Assembly: GCA_023101725.1 (NCBI GenBank)
Contig: JALJCO010012606.1
Location: 434,001-498,000, forward strand
Length of the DNA: 64,000 nt
Direction of reading: 5' to 3'
Source: Atherinomorus stipes
Lineage: Eukaryota > Chordata > Actinopteri > Atheriniformes > Atherinidae
Shown: positions 12,613 through 23,340 of the stretch, in pieces
Numbering within the stretch: the first letter of the stretch is position 1
How the letters are laid out: each line of letters begins with the position of its first letter
Program-made: the position numbers and the translations under genes
Notes under the pieces: model-generated
Databases searched by the model: none
What the model saw: only the letters and a program-made list of their open reading frames with translations
What the model was told of the DNA's origin: nothing

Positions 12613-12960
12613 ATATCACTGGATGTTCCTCAGCGTGGTTTCGACATACATCATTACTTGGAATGTCACGGCTCGGAGCCTTTGGGGTTGACACCACTGA
12701 TGAGACAGCCAGCCACCGTTGCCCATCAGACACCTGCTGATCTTCAGCCTATCAACACATCTTCTTCAGCAGTCATGTCAGCCACATCTGCTCAAAGGCT
12801 CAATGGTCCCCAGCTGCTGAACTGAAGACACCAAAGAAGGAGAGGACTGTTTTAATGAACTTGGTCTCTGGTGGATTCCCTTATCCCTGGATCTTCTTGG
12901 AACGCTGTGATGCGAAGACTTGAGGCTTGGCACAGTGGATGTAATGAAATCTAAATAAAA
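12613..12960 (+). CDS. Candidate terminal exon of an unrecognised gene
   Basis: A pyrimidine tract ending in CTGTTCCCACTGCAG runs up to 12612 and looks like a 3' splice site. One frame is then open from 12613 to a TGA at 12823-12825, giving 70 codons. The encoded tail starts ISLDVPQRGFDIHHYLECHG and ends RLNGPQLLN. An AATAAA lies at 12953-12958, about 130 bp after the stop, as expected for a short 3' untranslated region. The composition is richer in GC than its surroundings, and codons are not repetitive. I do not recognise the protein. No upstream exon can be assigned in this window, so it could also be a chance frame. The reverse-strand frame at 12521-12733 would be its shadow. Confidence 0.35.
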
Positions 12961-13011
12961 AGAAAGAACTGCAAAGAAGACTGGACACTTTTTTCTGTCC
13001 CTTCTCTTCAC

Positions 13012-14520
13012 AATGTCGACTCATAGGAGGTGACATGTGGCTGATCCTACCATGTAGCTACAACGACCTGAGGAAACCTCCCAGAAACTTTTCAACCCAA
13101 CACTCTGCCATTTTTAACAAGCTGAGAGTGGCTGGGTGAACGAACACCCGCCGAAACACAACACATAGGCTACTCGATAAGCTGAGCGAGGAGTTACAAA
13201 GTGCCACCAGGTTATTATTGGCCTCTGCGCTTCCTATTTTCCTCTTTAATCTTTGTATTCTGAGTAATCATCTTTTTAATTAATGGCGACGGCAGCGTGA
13301 AATCTTCCCTGCCACCCACTTCCCTGCTCTCCCTTTCCGCTGCTGCCAGAGACACCTGAAACCAATTAGCAGCAGCAGATCTAGATGGGGATTAGACACG
13401 GGAGGAGCAGGAGTGATTAGACACAAACATAAAGGCAGAAAAAGGACACTCAGAACAAAAACGAGAGCGAGACGAAGGAGGGAAAGCAGAGCCTGTCGGT
13501 CATTCCTCATAATCGATAGGTGGGAGGAGCAGGGGGACGGGACGACAACGGAGGATATGGCCAGATCAGGGCGGCAACACACTAAGATAATAACTAACTG
13601 TGAGTCAGCAGGTATAACTGACTGTAGGAGCCCAAAGTCTTGACTGACAGGCGCTCCAGCTGCCCAAGACTCATTGTTATTCCTCGTGCAGTGCAAGCCA
13701 GGGAAGCACAGAGAGAGCTAGAGTAGAAACTCCTGGCTGGTTGCCACAATCACAGCCAATTAGAAGATTTTGATTATATGCCTTAATCTTGGTAGTCAGG
13801 TGGAAAAGCAGACTGACAGAGAAAGAGGAGGCTTGAGCAGGTGCCACTGATACACACCATTATCTCCGTCCATCTCTAATTGAGTTTGTTTCTTGTCCCG
13901 TAGAGTGTTTGCGTCTTCTCATCTGCAAACAAAATCAGTCTTTTTCAAGAGCTTGAAGTGGTGGAAGTTCCTCAAGAGACAAGAGGGGAAAGAGAACAAA
14001 GAAGGGGAGGGGAGCAACAGAAAACACATTCATTTGTGTTTTTCTTTAGATATTTATTCAGTCTGGAAGACTTTTCAGCCCCTTCCTTTATCTTTTTAAA
14101 CTCCTTTTTTTCATTCCTCAAGATTCTTTGTCTCTGTATGGACTCGTCCTATCTAGAAGTCTGCCTGCAGCCTTTACAATCTCCATATCAAGCCTGAGAT
14201 AAAAGCAGAAACGGAAGTGATAGACTGGGGGGAAAGAATCAGCGAGGTATTGAATTGGTGGAGGACAGAGCAGAGACTTTATTTCCTTCACCCAGAGGCT
14301 CCTGCCATCTGTCCCCAAAGCTTCACTTCCTCTGTTTAAATTTTCTTCTCTCCCCGGGAGCTTTTTCGCAGCTCTCCTCCTTGTGGATCATACACTCCAT
14401 CCTGGACCTCACCAAGATTAAAGTGGCCTCCGTTATCTGAGAAAATCCTTTGATATCAGCTCCTGGTGTCGTCATCTTAATTCTGTGAGTACTTCAGACC
14501 CCTACTTCTGTTTTGTCTTT
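13012..14520. other. GC-richer non-coding block, possible regulatory or untranslated region
   Basis: This stretch has little repeat character and moderate GC. It includes ACAGCCAATTAGAAG and TGATTATATGCCTTAATC at 13752-13786, which contain homeodomain-type ATTA cores, and a purine-rich part at 13430-13520. TTCTGTGAGTAC at 14481-14492 resembles a splice donor, so a non-coding exon ending at 14484 is possible. The 138-codon reverse-strand frame at 13280-13696 matches nothing known. Confidence 0.3.
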
Positions 14521-17500
14521 CTTTTTTCTCTCTCTCTCTTCAACCTCCTCCTTCAGCAGCACCCTCTTTTTGTCATTCTCAGTTTGTCTCCAGCAGATTC
14601 TGTTGAAGTTTTATTTCGCAATACAGAATAATTGGTTTTATAGAGATTATGTGATGTCTGGGATCTTACGTTGAGCTTTTCGTTGACTTATTTCAGTGTT
14701 TCAGTGTGATTATGGAGCCAATATTGTCTGATTTTGCATAGTGAAACTATACCGAACGCATACCGGGACCATTGAATGTAATGGCATGAGTTACATTACA
14801 AGACAATTTAAGGATATAAGCCATTAAATAACCCCTTTTCACATAAATCCTTGATGAAGTTGAAAAGTTGTGTTTGTGAGCAGCTTGTTTTACTTGTAGA
14901 CATATTGCCAGAGCAGAACACACAACACAAAGGGTTTGAGTAAGTTGCTTCATTTGTTGCGTAACATTGATTTTAAAATCTACTGTTCACCCCAGACCTT
15001 TCACTATTCCGCCCTGATGGACAGGGCCCCGCATGTGTTAGGATGTCAAACACAGCTTTCAAGTTTCCGTCCCAAAGCTTGCTTTATGGTTTGAAAAAGG
15101 AAATTGCAATCTTTTTGTTGTTGTTTTTTTTTTTCAAATTGTTTCCCATATCAGAGGAATTTAGATCTTTTTAAGCCTTTTCCAGTTGTACATGGGTATT
15201 TTCCTCATAAGCTTTTCTATTTGTTATGCTTTACAGTGTTTAATGCAGACAGTAAGGCAACTAAAAATGAAGCCTCACTGCTGAAAGTCAGCACAATTCT
15301 GCAGACAAAATAGGATAACATGCAACATAACAGCACTGGTGACTATTGTGACTCAGCCTTTTATGCTAAAGAAAAAATAACTTAATTTTACACAAAGGCC
15401 GGAGGTAAAAGTCTCAACTTAAATGCACAGTGTGTAAGTGGCATATGATAATGTTTCCTCCAAATTGTCATGACTCATCCCTCAATATGCAGATCTCATA
15501 AAACAATTACTGGATGCCGAGTCATGCAACTCTGATGGGGCAAAGCCAACGGTTAAAGGCCTTTACGCACCTACTCTGAAGATTTTGTTTGAAAGATTCA
15601 TATAGCAATGTTTTTTATCGAATTAATGTCGAGTCAATGGGAATGTTCACATCAGTGACAAAATTCCATCTAGCGATTGTTTATTTTTTCGCACTGAAGT
15701 CGACTTTCTGACAGATACACGATACACCAATCACAGAAGGCACATTGACAGTCACCAGAGCTGTTTTGCAAGCTATGCAAAGTTAAAGAAAAGAGAGAGA
15801 GAGAGAAAAAAAAGAGAGAGAAGTGTCGCTTGGTTGCTGCTACTGTACCATCATCATGGCAGAGTGTGTTATCATCTTTGTGTCAGAGCACTCTTGTTTG
15901 ATAAATGAGGAAAAAAAAATCACAGTGTAACCATTCAAGGTTATTACAGATGTTATATTAAAAATTTGCATGGAGATCAGCTGTTTTTCAGCATCCAGAA
16001 GTTTACCTTGCAGCCCCGCCTCCCCCCAGTCGCTGCACTCTACATTTGGTCGTGTTCACTGGAATAATAAATGTGAGTTTGTTCCAGCGTCTTTGTAATT
16101 TTGCTTTAGACAATGTGTTTATAGACAAGATGTCAATATTTCTCCTCCAGATCATTCACAATTTTGTGCTGTTTATTTGCATTTTTCCTGGTGTGAAACG
16201 GCCTTTAAGCCACTGGAATGTTTTGAACTGGAATTTTGGTTGGCACACGTTTACAGAAGAAATGTCCAGATGATGTTCTTACAGCTAAAAAGCTGATTTT
16301 ATTTTCCATTTTCCCTCCTTTTCAGTAAAAGACATAAAGCGAGTGACATGCTGTGTAATGACCGCATGCTCCTGGTGAAGCGGTTAAAACAGATTTCCCT
16401 TTCTGGTCAAACACACACCCATACAAACATCATTTACTGTCTTATATAACAGCATCCATTGGCTCCTACACACTTGTATTATGTGTTTTTGCAGTTTTAT
16501 GCAGCATTTCATCCGATGGAGAGATGAAAATCCTACCCTGTCATTTTCTTCTAACCACTTTATTATTCATAATGATGTAAAAAAGCTTACGTTTAGAAAA
16601 TGACATATGAAAGGTGCCTGAAGTAACATATAATTTACATGCATTAGCATGAGATCGTGATGGAATAACTGCAACATCCTCTGCTTTATACCAGTGCACC
16701 CATGTGCAAAAAATGATCATGTGATATGTGCTTACGGTTATTTCTGAGTAAATACCAGCGTATGTGTGGACAAGGTCTTAGTTACACAAGCTAATACTTC
16801 CTAAAGCATTGCGGGATCCCAGCGGACCTGCTTTACAGAAATTATTTTAGCTCTGGCTACATGATTGGCCTTGATCATAAATGTTTCTGCTTAATGTTTT
16901 ACAAATTACCAACAGATGAGTGAATGTCCTCCAACGACTAACACATTTATGAATTGGCTTCAACTGCAGCCTAATCAAAAGTAATTCTCTGACACATATG
17001 TTGCATGTAATAAGATCAAGCTGACACCGTAGCACATGATTAGCGCCTGAAAAACTGATTTGCCAACATTTTAATTCACATGAAAGCAACACCACTGTCT
17101 TAGCGCACTTTACCCACCAAGCTTGGTTTTTTCCTCCACATAAAGCTCAAAATCACAAACTCACTTCAAGCCATGCTCATTTGGAGCTGCTTCATCTACA
17201 GAGTTCAGTCTGTCCTTTCTCCTTTGTGGTGAGAGGCTTGTGGGAGTGAAAATAATATGGCCCCAGCAGTAGTGTTAACCCTTATCATTGGCCAGCACAC
17301 ACCAAAGCTGGGTAGTGTGTCTTTCCTGAATGACACGTCAATCCCACGGTGCCCCTCACGCTGTCATCCTGCTGGAGAGTTTTCTCATCAATGTGAACTG
17401 GGAGTGACTGCGGTCCCACACTCAATCTATTCCACTTCTTTCTTCTCGACTTGAAACACTTCATAAAAGGACATTGTTATGAATCATCTTGGAGACAAAA

Positions 17501-17890
17501 ATCAAAGGTCTGCCATCAACTCTGATTGATTTTCATCCTCCCGGGCGGCACCTGGTTTAAATGTGTTTTTCACGAAAATCAAATCGCAGGCTGATAATTC
17601 ATTTCAGCGATGACTTTTTGGGGGATTTTGGATAAAACGGTCCTCTAGCAGTGCCCAGTCTCCCTCATTACAGATGTTATTTTCACAGCTTAGAAACATT
17701 TCTGTTGCATTCAGCTGTCCTGTTATTTTTCTTTCTCTTCATGTCTTGGCTTTTTATGGACAGGTTGGTTCCGATTCCTTTTTTATAGTTCCTAACGATT
17801 CTCAATTTCAATTTTTTTTAAGAGGCAGGGTAAAAAAAAGTTTACGTTTTCTTTTTTCTGTGGACAACTAAATCAAATGGTGAATATTCA
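14521..17890. other. No gene recognised
   Basis: Unique AT-rich sequence with a GA-rich run at 15794-15832. From about 17220 to 17640 the GC content rises and the sequence looks less random, which could mean a conserved non-coding element. No open frame is supported. Confidence 0.35.
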
Positions 17891-17894
17891 CTTT

Positions 17895-18107
17895 CAGTTT
17901 TTGAAACGTTGTTGAAAACACATTTTTATTCTGGCATTCTTACTCTGATTGACAGTTGACTTTTTACAGTTTTTCATCGTTTTTATTGTTTATGATTTCT
18001 GTATTTGTGTAATTTTGTATTTTATTTGTTAATTTATGTGCAGCACTTTGGTCAACTGTGTTGTTTTTAAAGTGCTCTACAAATGAAGTTGGACTGGATT
18101 GGAGTTG
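17895..18107 (+). mobile_element. L2/CR1-like LINE 3' end
   Basis: The start reads TTGTTGAAAACACATTTTTA, which fits the LLKTHF motif near the end of L2-type ORF2. The 3' end GCAGCACTTTGGTCAACTG, then AAAGTGCTCTACAAATGAAG and GTTGGACTGGATTGGA, is the usual fish LINE tail with short terminal repeats. The rest of ORF2 is absent, as expected for a 5'-truncated insertion. Confidence 0.7.
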
Positions 18108-18356
18108 GAAATAACAGACATGGACATTAATATAGTAAACTCCAGCTGTATTTATGTTCTGACCAAAGCCATATCATTGCATTTCAACTAAGAAATAATG
18201 TGAAAAAAGTAGAAAAAGAAATGGAAATTATCCCTGGTCAAGAATTTTAACTACTGTAACTGTTAAACTGGCTGTTTTCTATTTAAGAGTCTACTACATG
18301 TTACAGTGATTTAAATCAAATGTTTCTGTGCACATTCTTCATTAAAAGCCATTAAT

Positions 18357-18940
18357 TAGGGGCGTGTGATACTGCAAGATTTGGGATCAATCTAAAACCA
18401 AGTAAATAAAGGGCTAGTACCAATACTGTACTTTTTAATAGGCCTGTCAAATGAACAGATTTATACAAAGAGATTATCCTGTGGAATCTATACAATATTT
18501 TTTTTACCCATTAATGCATTGACAACCAAATTGCCATCCATAATAATCTGAATTTGTCATTACCTGGACGGGAAACTGATTTTTGCAATGAACCTTGTTA
18601 CCAAGGTGAACATGATCCACCAAAAACCAAATATCTTCCTTATTTCTGAAGTGTGTGATACTTTAAAGTCTGAAATTTGGAATTTTGTAACTAGATGTCC
18701 AGAAACAGTCATCACTGGTGCCATTTTAAGTCTGAATTTGGCTTTATCTTAGTAAGAGAATCTGATGTGAGGAATATGGGTCATAGCAGTGAACTAGACC
18801 CATGAAAAACCACTTTATTCTCCATATTTATGAAGATCCTGACTTACACTGAAGTATCAATATAACTGGACTGGTATTGATTAAAATCAATACCAACGTT
18901 AGTATCGATATCACTATTTGTATGGATCCGCCCACCACTA
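18357..18940. mobile_element. hAT-like non-autonomous element
   Basis: It is flanked by an 8-bp duplication: CCATTAAT at 18349-18356 and GCATTAAT at 18941-18948, one mismatch. The left end is TAGGGGCGTGTGATAC and the right end is GATCCGCCCACCACTA. Both ends carry ATCAAT and ATACC-type subterminal motifs. It is 584 bp long and has no transposase. Confidence 0.78.
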
Positions 18941-18948
18941 GCATTAAT

Positions 18949-20030
18949 ATCTGAAGATCAGTGGCAGCTTGGAGATTTATTTCTGGTTAATGGAGCAGAG
19001 GTGACTATTTCTTGTTGTGTCTGATGCTTCCTGCAGCCTCTAGTGTGTTATCAGATGGGAGGGGGAGGGGCCGTGACAGTATACAGTAAATGAAAACATT
19101 CTTTCACGTCGGTCTCTAAAAGTCTCCAATAAGACCAGAAAATGTTACTAGACTTGTCGCTAGTGGCTTTATTAAAATGAACTTATCAAAGGGTCTAAAA
19201 ACTCACTAAATGTAGTCGCTGAGTTCTGCTGTTTGCCACAGCGTCATCGGTAGTACAAGAAAATCAGTACTAACCAACATTTTTCTTCCGGCGGATGATT
19301 TGGTGTTCTTCCAGTTCAGCAGACTGGGCATCAAAAATGGAAATCCAAATTTAGGAATTTGAACAATTCTGGGAGAATCGGACAGTTGGTCTCGTTCCCA
19401 ATGAATGCTCGATGTGACACCCTATGGACAAGTGATTTTCCAGTTTCAAATGTGGAAATTGATGCTAATGTGGAAGATGGGTGGAGTTTGGTAGTGTTTG
19501 CTGGCTCACTGTTGCATGAAGTTATTTTGTTAAAACAGAGAACACTTTACCAAAAAAAAGCCTGTAGAGGTTTTGTTTGCAGGTGTGTCCTTATTTTGTT
19601 GTCTGAAATATTTAACTTGCCAATTTTGCACACATCACTATTATTTTAGGAATGAGTTTTTCACTGGAACACAGCAAATGTTTTCAGCTCTCTTAGTTAC
19701 TGTTGGTGTGTTCATATCACCTGCCTGAAGCACTGAAGATGTCAAAGCCAACTCAGACTGCTTGATATGATGGGGAACGATAGGAATATTTTATTCTGTT
19801 ATTTCTGTAAAGTATTAAGCCATCAAAAATATATTATCCAATGATTCTCTTAATGATTCTTTGAACTTACTTCATGTTTTGTAGGGAATTATAGCCAGAT
19901 ATTTGATGATGTTGTAACTTGTTTTTCAGTCTGTTTAAGAAAGGGAAGCGTTTTGTGTTGCTGAGATTTGGCTTTTTAAAAAATTTGCATTCCTGGGTAA
20001 AAATCTGCAGCATAAATATTCCGCCATAAG
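18949..20030. other. No gene recognised
   Basis: Unique AT-rich sequence. The frame at 19359-19649 matches no family I know. Confidence 0.4.
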
Positions 20031-20074
20031 GGATAACTTTCTTTTCCTTAACCTGGTTCTTATTTCTAGAAATA

Positions 20075-21191
20075 TACAGGTACTACCCAAAAAATTAGAA
20101 TATCAGGAAAAAGTTATTTTTTTCTATAATTCAACTTAAAAGTTGAAATTTACATATTGTATAGATAAATAATATGCAAATCAATATATTTCAAGCTTTT
20201 GTTTGTTTGGATGTTGCTGATTAGGACTTGCAGCTTAAGAAAACCTCAAATTCAAAAACTCAAAAAATTAGAATACTGTGAAAAGCTCCAGTATTGTAGG
20301 CTCAGACGCGCACATTCTAATCAGGTAAGTAATCCAAAACATCTGCCTAAGTGTCCCAAGCCTTTAAAGTCTCTGTCTTGGTTTAGAAGAATTCACAATC
20401 AGGGGGAAGACTGCTGATCTGACAGTTGTGCAGAAAACCATCATCAACTCCCTGCACAAGGTGGGAAAGACACAAAAAGTGATAGCTGGATGTTCTCAGA
20501 GGGCTGTCTCAAAACACATTAATGGACAGTTAAATGGAAGGAGGACGTCTGGAAGAAAACGGTGTACAAGCCGGAGGGCTGACAGCAGCATGGAGAAGAT
20601 GGTCAATGTTAAGTTTCCCAGCAGGACTTGGCACCTGCCCACACTGCCAAAAGTACAAAATCCTGGTTCAACAACCATGGGATCACCATGCCTGATTGGC
20701 CTGCAAACTCACCTGACCTGAACCCCATTGAAAACATGTGGGGTATTGTGAAGAGAAAGCTGAACGGGAAGAGACCAAACAATAAAGAAGAGCTCAAGGC
20801 TGTGATTGAAGCATGCTGGTCTTCCATAACAGCTGAGATATGCCACAAGCTGGTAGCATCCATCCCACGCCGGGTTAAGGAGTCATTCATGCAAAATGGC
20901 CCAAACCATGTATTAAGTATAGATGCAAGAGTTTACTTTAGGAGGCCTGATTTTTTGCTTTTAAATCCTTTTATAATTAATTTAATGCAATATTCTATTT
21001 TTTTTAGTTTTTGAATCTGAGGTTTTCTTAAGCTGCAAGTCCTAATCAGCAACATCCACACAAATAAAAGCTTGAAATATATTGATTTGCATATTATTTG
21101 TCTATATAATATGTAAATTGCACCTTTTAGTTGAATTACAGAAGTAAATTAACTTTTTCTGGATATTCTAATTTTTTGGGTAGTACCTGTA
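20075..21191 (+). mobile_element. Internally deleted Tc1/mariner transposon
   Basis: TA target duplications flank it (20073-20074 and 21192-21193). The ITRs are about 200 bp each and start TACAGGTACTACCC. Each ITR carries an outer and an inner copy of a transposase-binding direct repeat (CAAAAAATTAGAATA at 20088 and 20261 on the left), the IR/DR arrangement known from Sleeping Beauty-type elements. At 1117 bp it is shorter than the roughly 1.6 kb usual for full-length fish Tc1 elements. The ITRs remain similar along their length, so it may once have been mobilised by a helper transposase. Confidence 0.95.
20428..21014 (+). pseudogene. Tc1 transposase, internally deleted and frameshifted
   Basis: The first part (20428-20610) keeps the N-terminal helix-turn-helix DNA-binding region, with KTIINSLHKVGKTQK, CSQRAVSKHING and GRKRCTS. 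From 20619 another frame takes over with QQDLAPAHTAKSTKSW, DWPANSPDLNPIENMWG and the C-terminal tail. The second catalytic Asp (in QQD) and the Glu (in NPIEN) of the DDE triad remain. The segment with the first Asp, roughly 130-140 residues, is missing. The two parts are in different frames, so no active enzyme can be made. It could only be moved by a related transposase. Confidence 0.93.
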
Positions 21192-21661
21192 TACGTGCAT
21201 TTACTCACCAGTAAAATTTCTGCATCACTTTGAGTCCTTCGGAAGATATAATGTTGAGTCGCCCTTTGGTGTACATCCAGTATAATGGCAGAGATGGAGC
21301 AGCCACTATGGAAGGCATTATCTGCAGCAAAACTTGATTTTCACCAATACTTTAAGTAGAATGAACAAACGAACAAGTACTCTTGTCCCGTGAGTCCAGA
21401 TTTAGCTTTCTGTTAGTTATCAGGGTGTTCTACACACTTTTCATGATGTGCGCTTCATAGTACAGCTGAGGAGAGCAGCGTTACCCAGACAAAAACAAAA
21501 ACACAATTTGCGAAAATCTGAACTCACATGACAATAGTACTCATTCATTCCTTCATTCTACGTAAAGCTAGGGCTGGGCGATATAACGATATATATCGTC
21601 TGGACGATAGAAAATGTCTATCGTTTCATATGAAGCTCTAGCGTTTATACGGCGACAGGCA

Positions 21662-22178
21662 CTTTACTGCAGTGTTTAATCAAGATGCGCTGCGTGCACA
21701 CGCACGCTGCAAACAAACATAGAGGGAGATGATGGCGGACCACTCAGATGGGTGTAATTAGACAAAGTCTTAACAAGATGACCACCCGACCCAAACTGAG
21801 AGGCTTTTACCTAAAAGAGAGACAACTTCTGTCGCATGGATGTGGCTTGGATATAAAAAAGACTGACAACAGTCCCAAGAGCCGAGATACCTTCTGTTGT
21901 CTGGTCCGTGACCGTGTCGGTCTTTTTTCATATACATCCAAACCACATCCATGCAACAGAAGTCGTCCCTCTTTTAACTACAAGCACCTCGGTTTGGTTT
22001 GGTCGGTCATCTTGTTGAGAACTAATCATCCTGGTCTGAAACGCGTCTGCACCGTCACCGTCCCCCCCATGTTTCTTTAGGTCAAGATGCGCCGTGTGTC
22101 CACACGCATGTCCATGCACGCTGCAGCACGTGTCCGTACACGCGGCGCATCTTGACAAATAAAACTCTGCAGTAAAGG
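21662..22178. repeat. Long imperfect palindrome inside the hAT element
   Basis: The outer arms are CTTTACTGCAGTGTTTAATC on the left and the inverse ending CTCTGCAGTAAAG on the right. Further in, AGATGCGC pairs with GCGCATCT, and the stretch from 21765 (TCTTAACAAGATGACC) pairs with the one ending near 22020 (GGTCATCTTGTTGAGA). The frames at 21748-22158 on both strands are by-products of this symmetry, not genes. Confidence 0.85.
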
Positions 22179-22753
22179 GCCTAATTCCGGATACTGCTAC
22201 CCCCCCGGGTCCTTGAACACAGCGCCACGCAGTTCAAGGGCTTTGCTCCAACCTCCACGGTTTCGTGCACTGTGCGCCCGTGAGCGCACCAGCTGTTGCT
22301 AGGTCTGTGACATAACTGAATCACGGGAGGGACTGCAAGATTGCCCGTGATTCTCATCCAAATGGTTAATTTTGTCCACGTTTGTGCGTCATAGTTTCTT
22401 GTTTCACTTAAACCTTGTGGACATGGAGATGCAGGTTCAGAGAGTTCAGCAGTTTAAAAGCTGCACAGCGGCGTAAGATGCCGGAGCGACAACTGACAGC
22501 TCACGCGCCGCAGCATGTCCGATATATTTCAAACTATTGACTACACGGGTGCAATCCGGTGCGCATGGCACGCCGCTGCACTGTGCTCACGGACCAGGTG
22601 AGAGCTGGGGTAAAGCCAGATATTAACATGACCAACACATCCTGCTGAGAAAAAATGAAGTAGAAGAAACATTTAGTACCTACGACCTTTATTTGTTCAG
22701 TAGATGATTTGAAACGGCATTTTTACATTGCAATTTAAATACAAATTACATAT

Positions 22754-23000
22754 TGTAATGCCCACTAGTTGCTCAAGAAGACGCAGGACATCGACTCTCG
22801 CTTTAGTTGACCTTTTATTCCCTCACGAGTCACGACAGGAACAGAGCTGCTGCTCAACTGAACCACAGGCCACATGAGCACAACTTCTTCCTCGTCTCCT
22901 TCCATCCTCTCGTTATCTTTTTTACGCTCTTGCGCCCCCTAGCACCCCTGGCCTCACAGCACAGCAAAACCCTCTGTGACAGAACACATGAACTATTACA
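22754..23000 (-). mobile_element. Solo LTR of a retrotransposon
   Basis: A 247-bp segment starts TGTAATGCCC and ends GAACTATTACA, so it has TG...CA ends within a 6-bp inverted repeat. A 4-bp duplication ATAT flanks it at 22750-22753 and 23001-23004. Read on the minus strand it contains GAGGGAATAAAAGG, a polyadenylation signal at the place expected inside an LTR. No internal gag or pol lies next to it, which fits recombination between two LTRs. Gypsy or BEL/Pao are both possible. Confidence 0.72.
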
Positions 23001-23340
23001 ATATTAATTAAATTATTGAATTGAACACCCCCTCCCCCCCGCAAAAAAAAAGCTATATTGTATGCATATCGTTATCATGATATAAAACTTGTTATATCGT
23101 GATATGGGATTTTAGTCATATCGCCCGGCCCTACTTAAAGCATTAATAAAATCAAGGAGTTTTGCTGCAGATAATGTCTTATATAGTGGCTGCCCCGACT
23201 CCGCCATTTTACTGGATGAACACCGAAGGGCGACTCAACGTAATATTTTCCAAAGAACTCGAAGTGATGCAGAAACTTTACCAGTGAGTAAATGCACGTA
23301 TAAACTCCAGATCCAGGTTGGAAAAAAAAAAAAGTTATCC

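Larger units (their letters stand above)
21569..23133. mobile_element. hAT-like non-autonomous element carrying a solo LTR
   Basis: The TIRs are TAGGGCTGGGCGATATAA and the inverse ATATCGCCCGGCCCTA. The 8-bp target duplication is CGTAAAGC at 21561-21568 and CTTAAAGC at 23134-23141. The uninterrupted copy of the host element at 36121 reads CTTAAAGC only once, which confirms the insertion point. It is 1565 bp long. Inside are a 517-bp palindrome (21662-22178) and a solo LTR (22754-23000). No transposase reading frame is present. Confidence 0.9.
20031..23340. mobile_element. Foldback MITE split by Tc1 and hAT insertions
   Basis: The ends are GGATAACTTTCTTTTCC on the left and its inverse AAAGTTATCC on the right, with TTAA one base outside the right end. 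The same element occurs uninterrupted at 35682-36324. Removing the Tc1 element (20075-21191) and the hAT element (21569-23133), with one copy of each target duplication, leaves about 618 bp, close to the 643 bp of the intact copy. The remaining pieces match it in order: CGTGCATTTACTCACCAGTA at 21195, GCAGCAAAACTTGATTTTCACC at 21320, and the inverse arm from 23134. Confidence 0.85.

Noticed and set aside
13280..13696. 138-codon minus-strand frame
   Set aside because: Hydrophobic stretch but no known family; composition explains it, and no other coding evidence exists.
21748..22158. Overlapping frames of 60-110 codons on both strands
   Set aside because: They fall in a long palindrome, so both strands read alike; no domain is visible.
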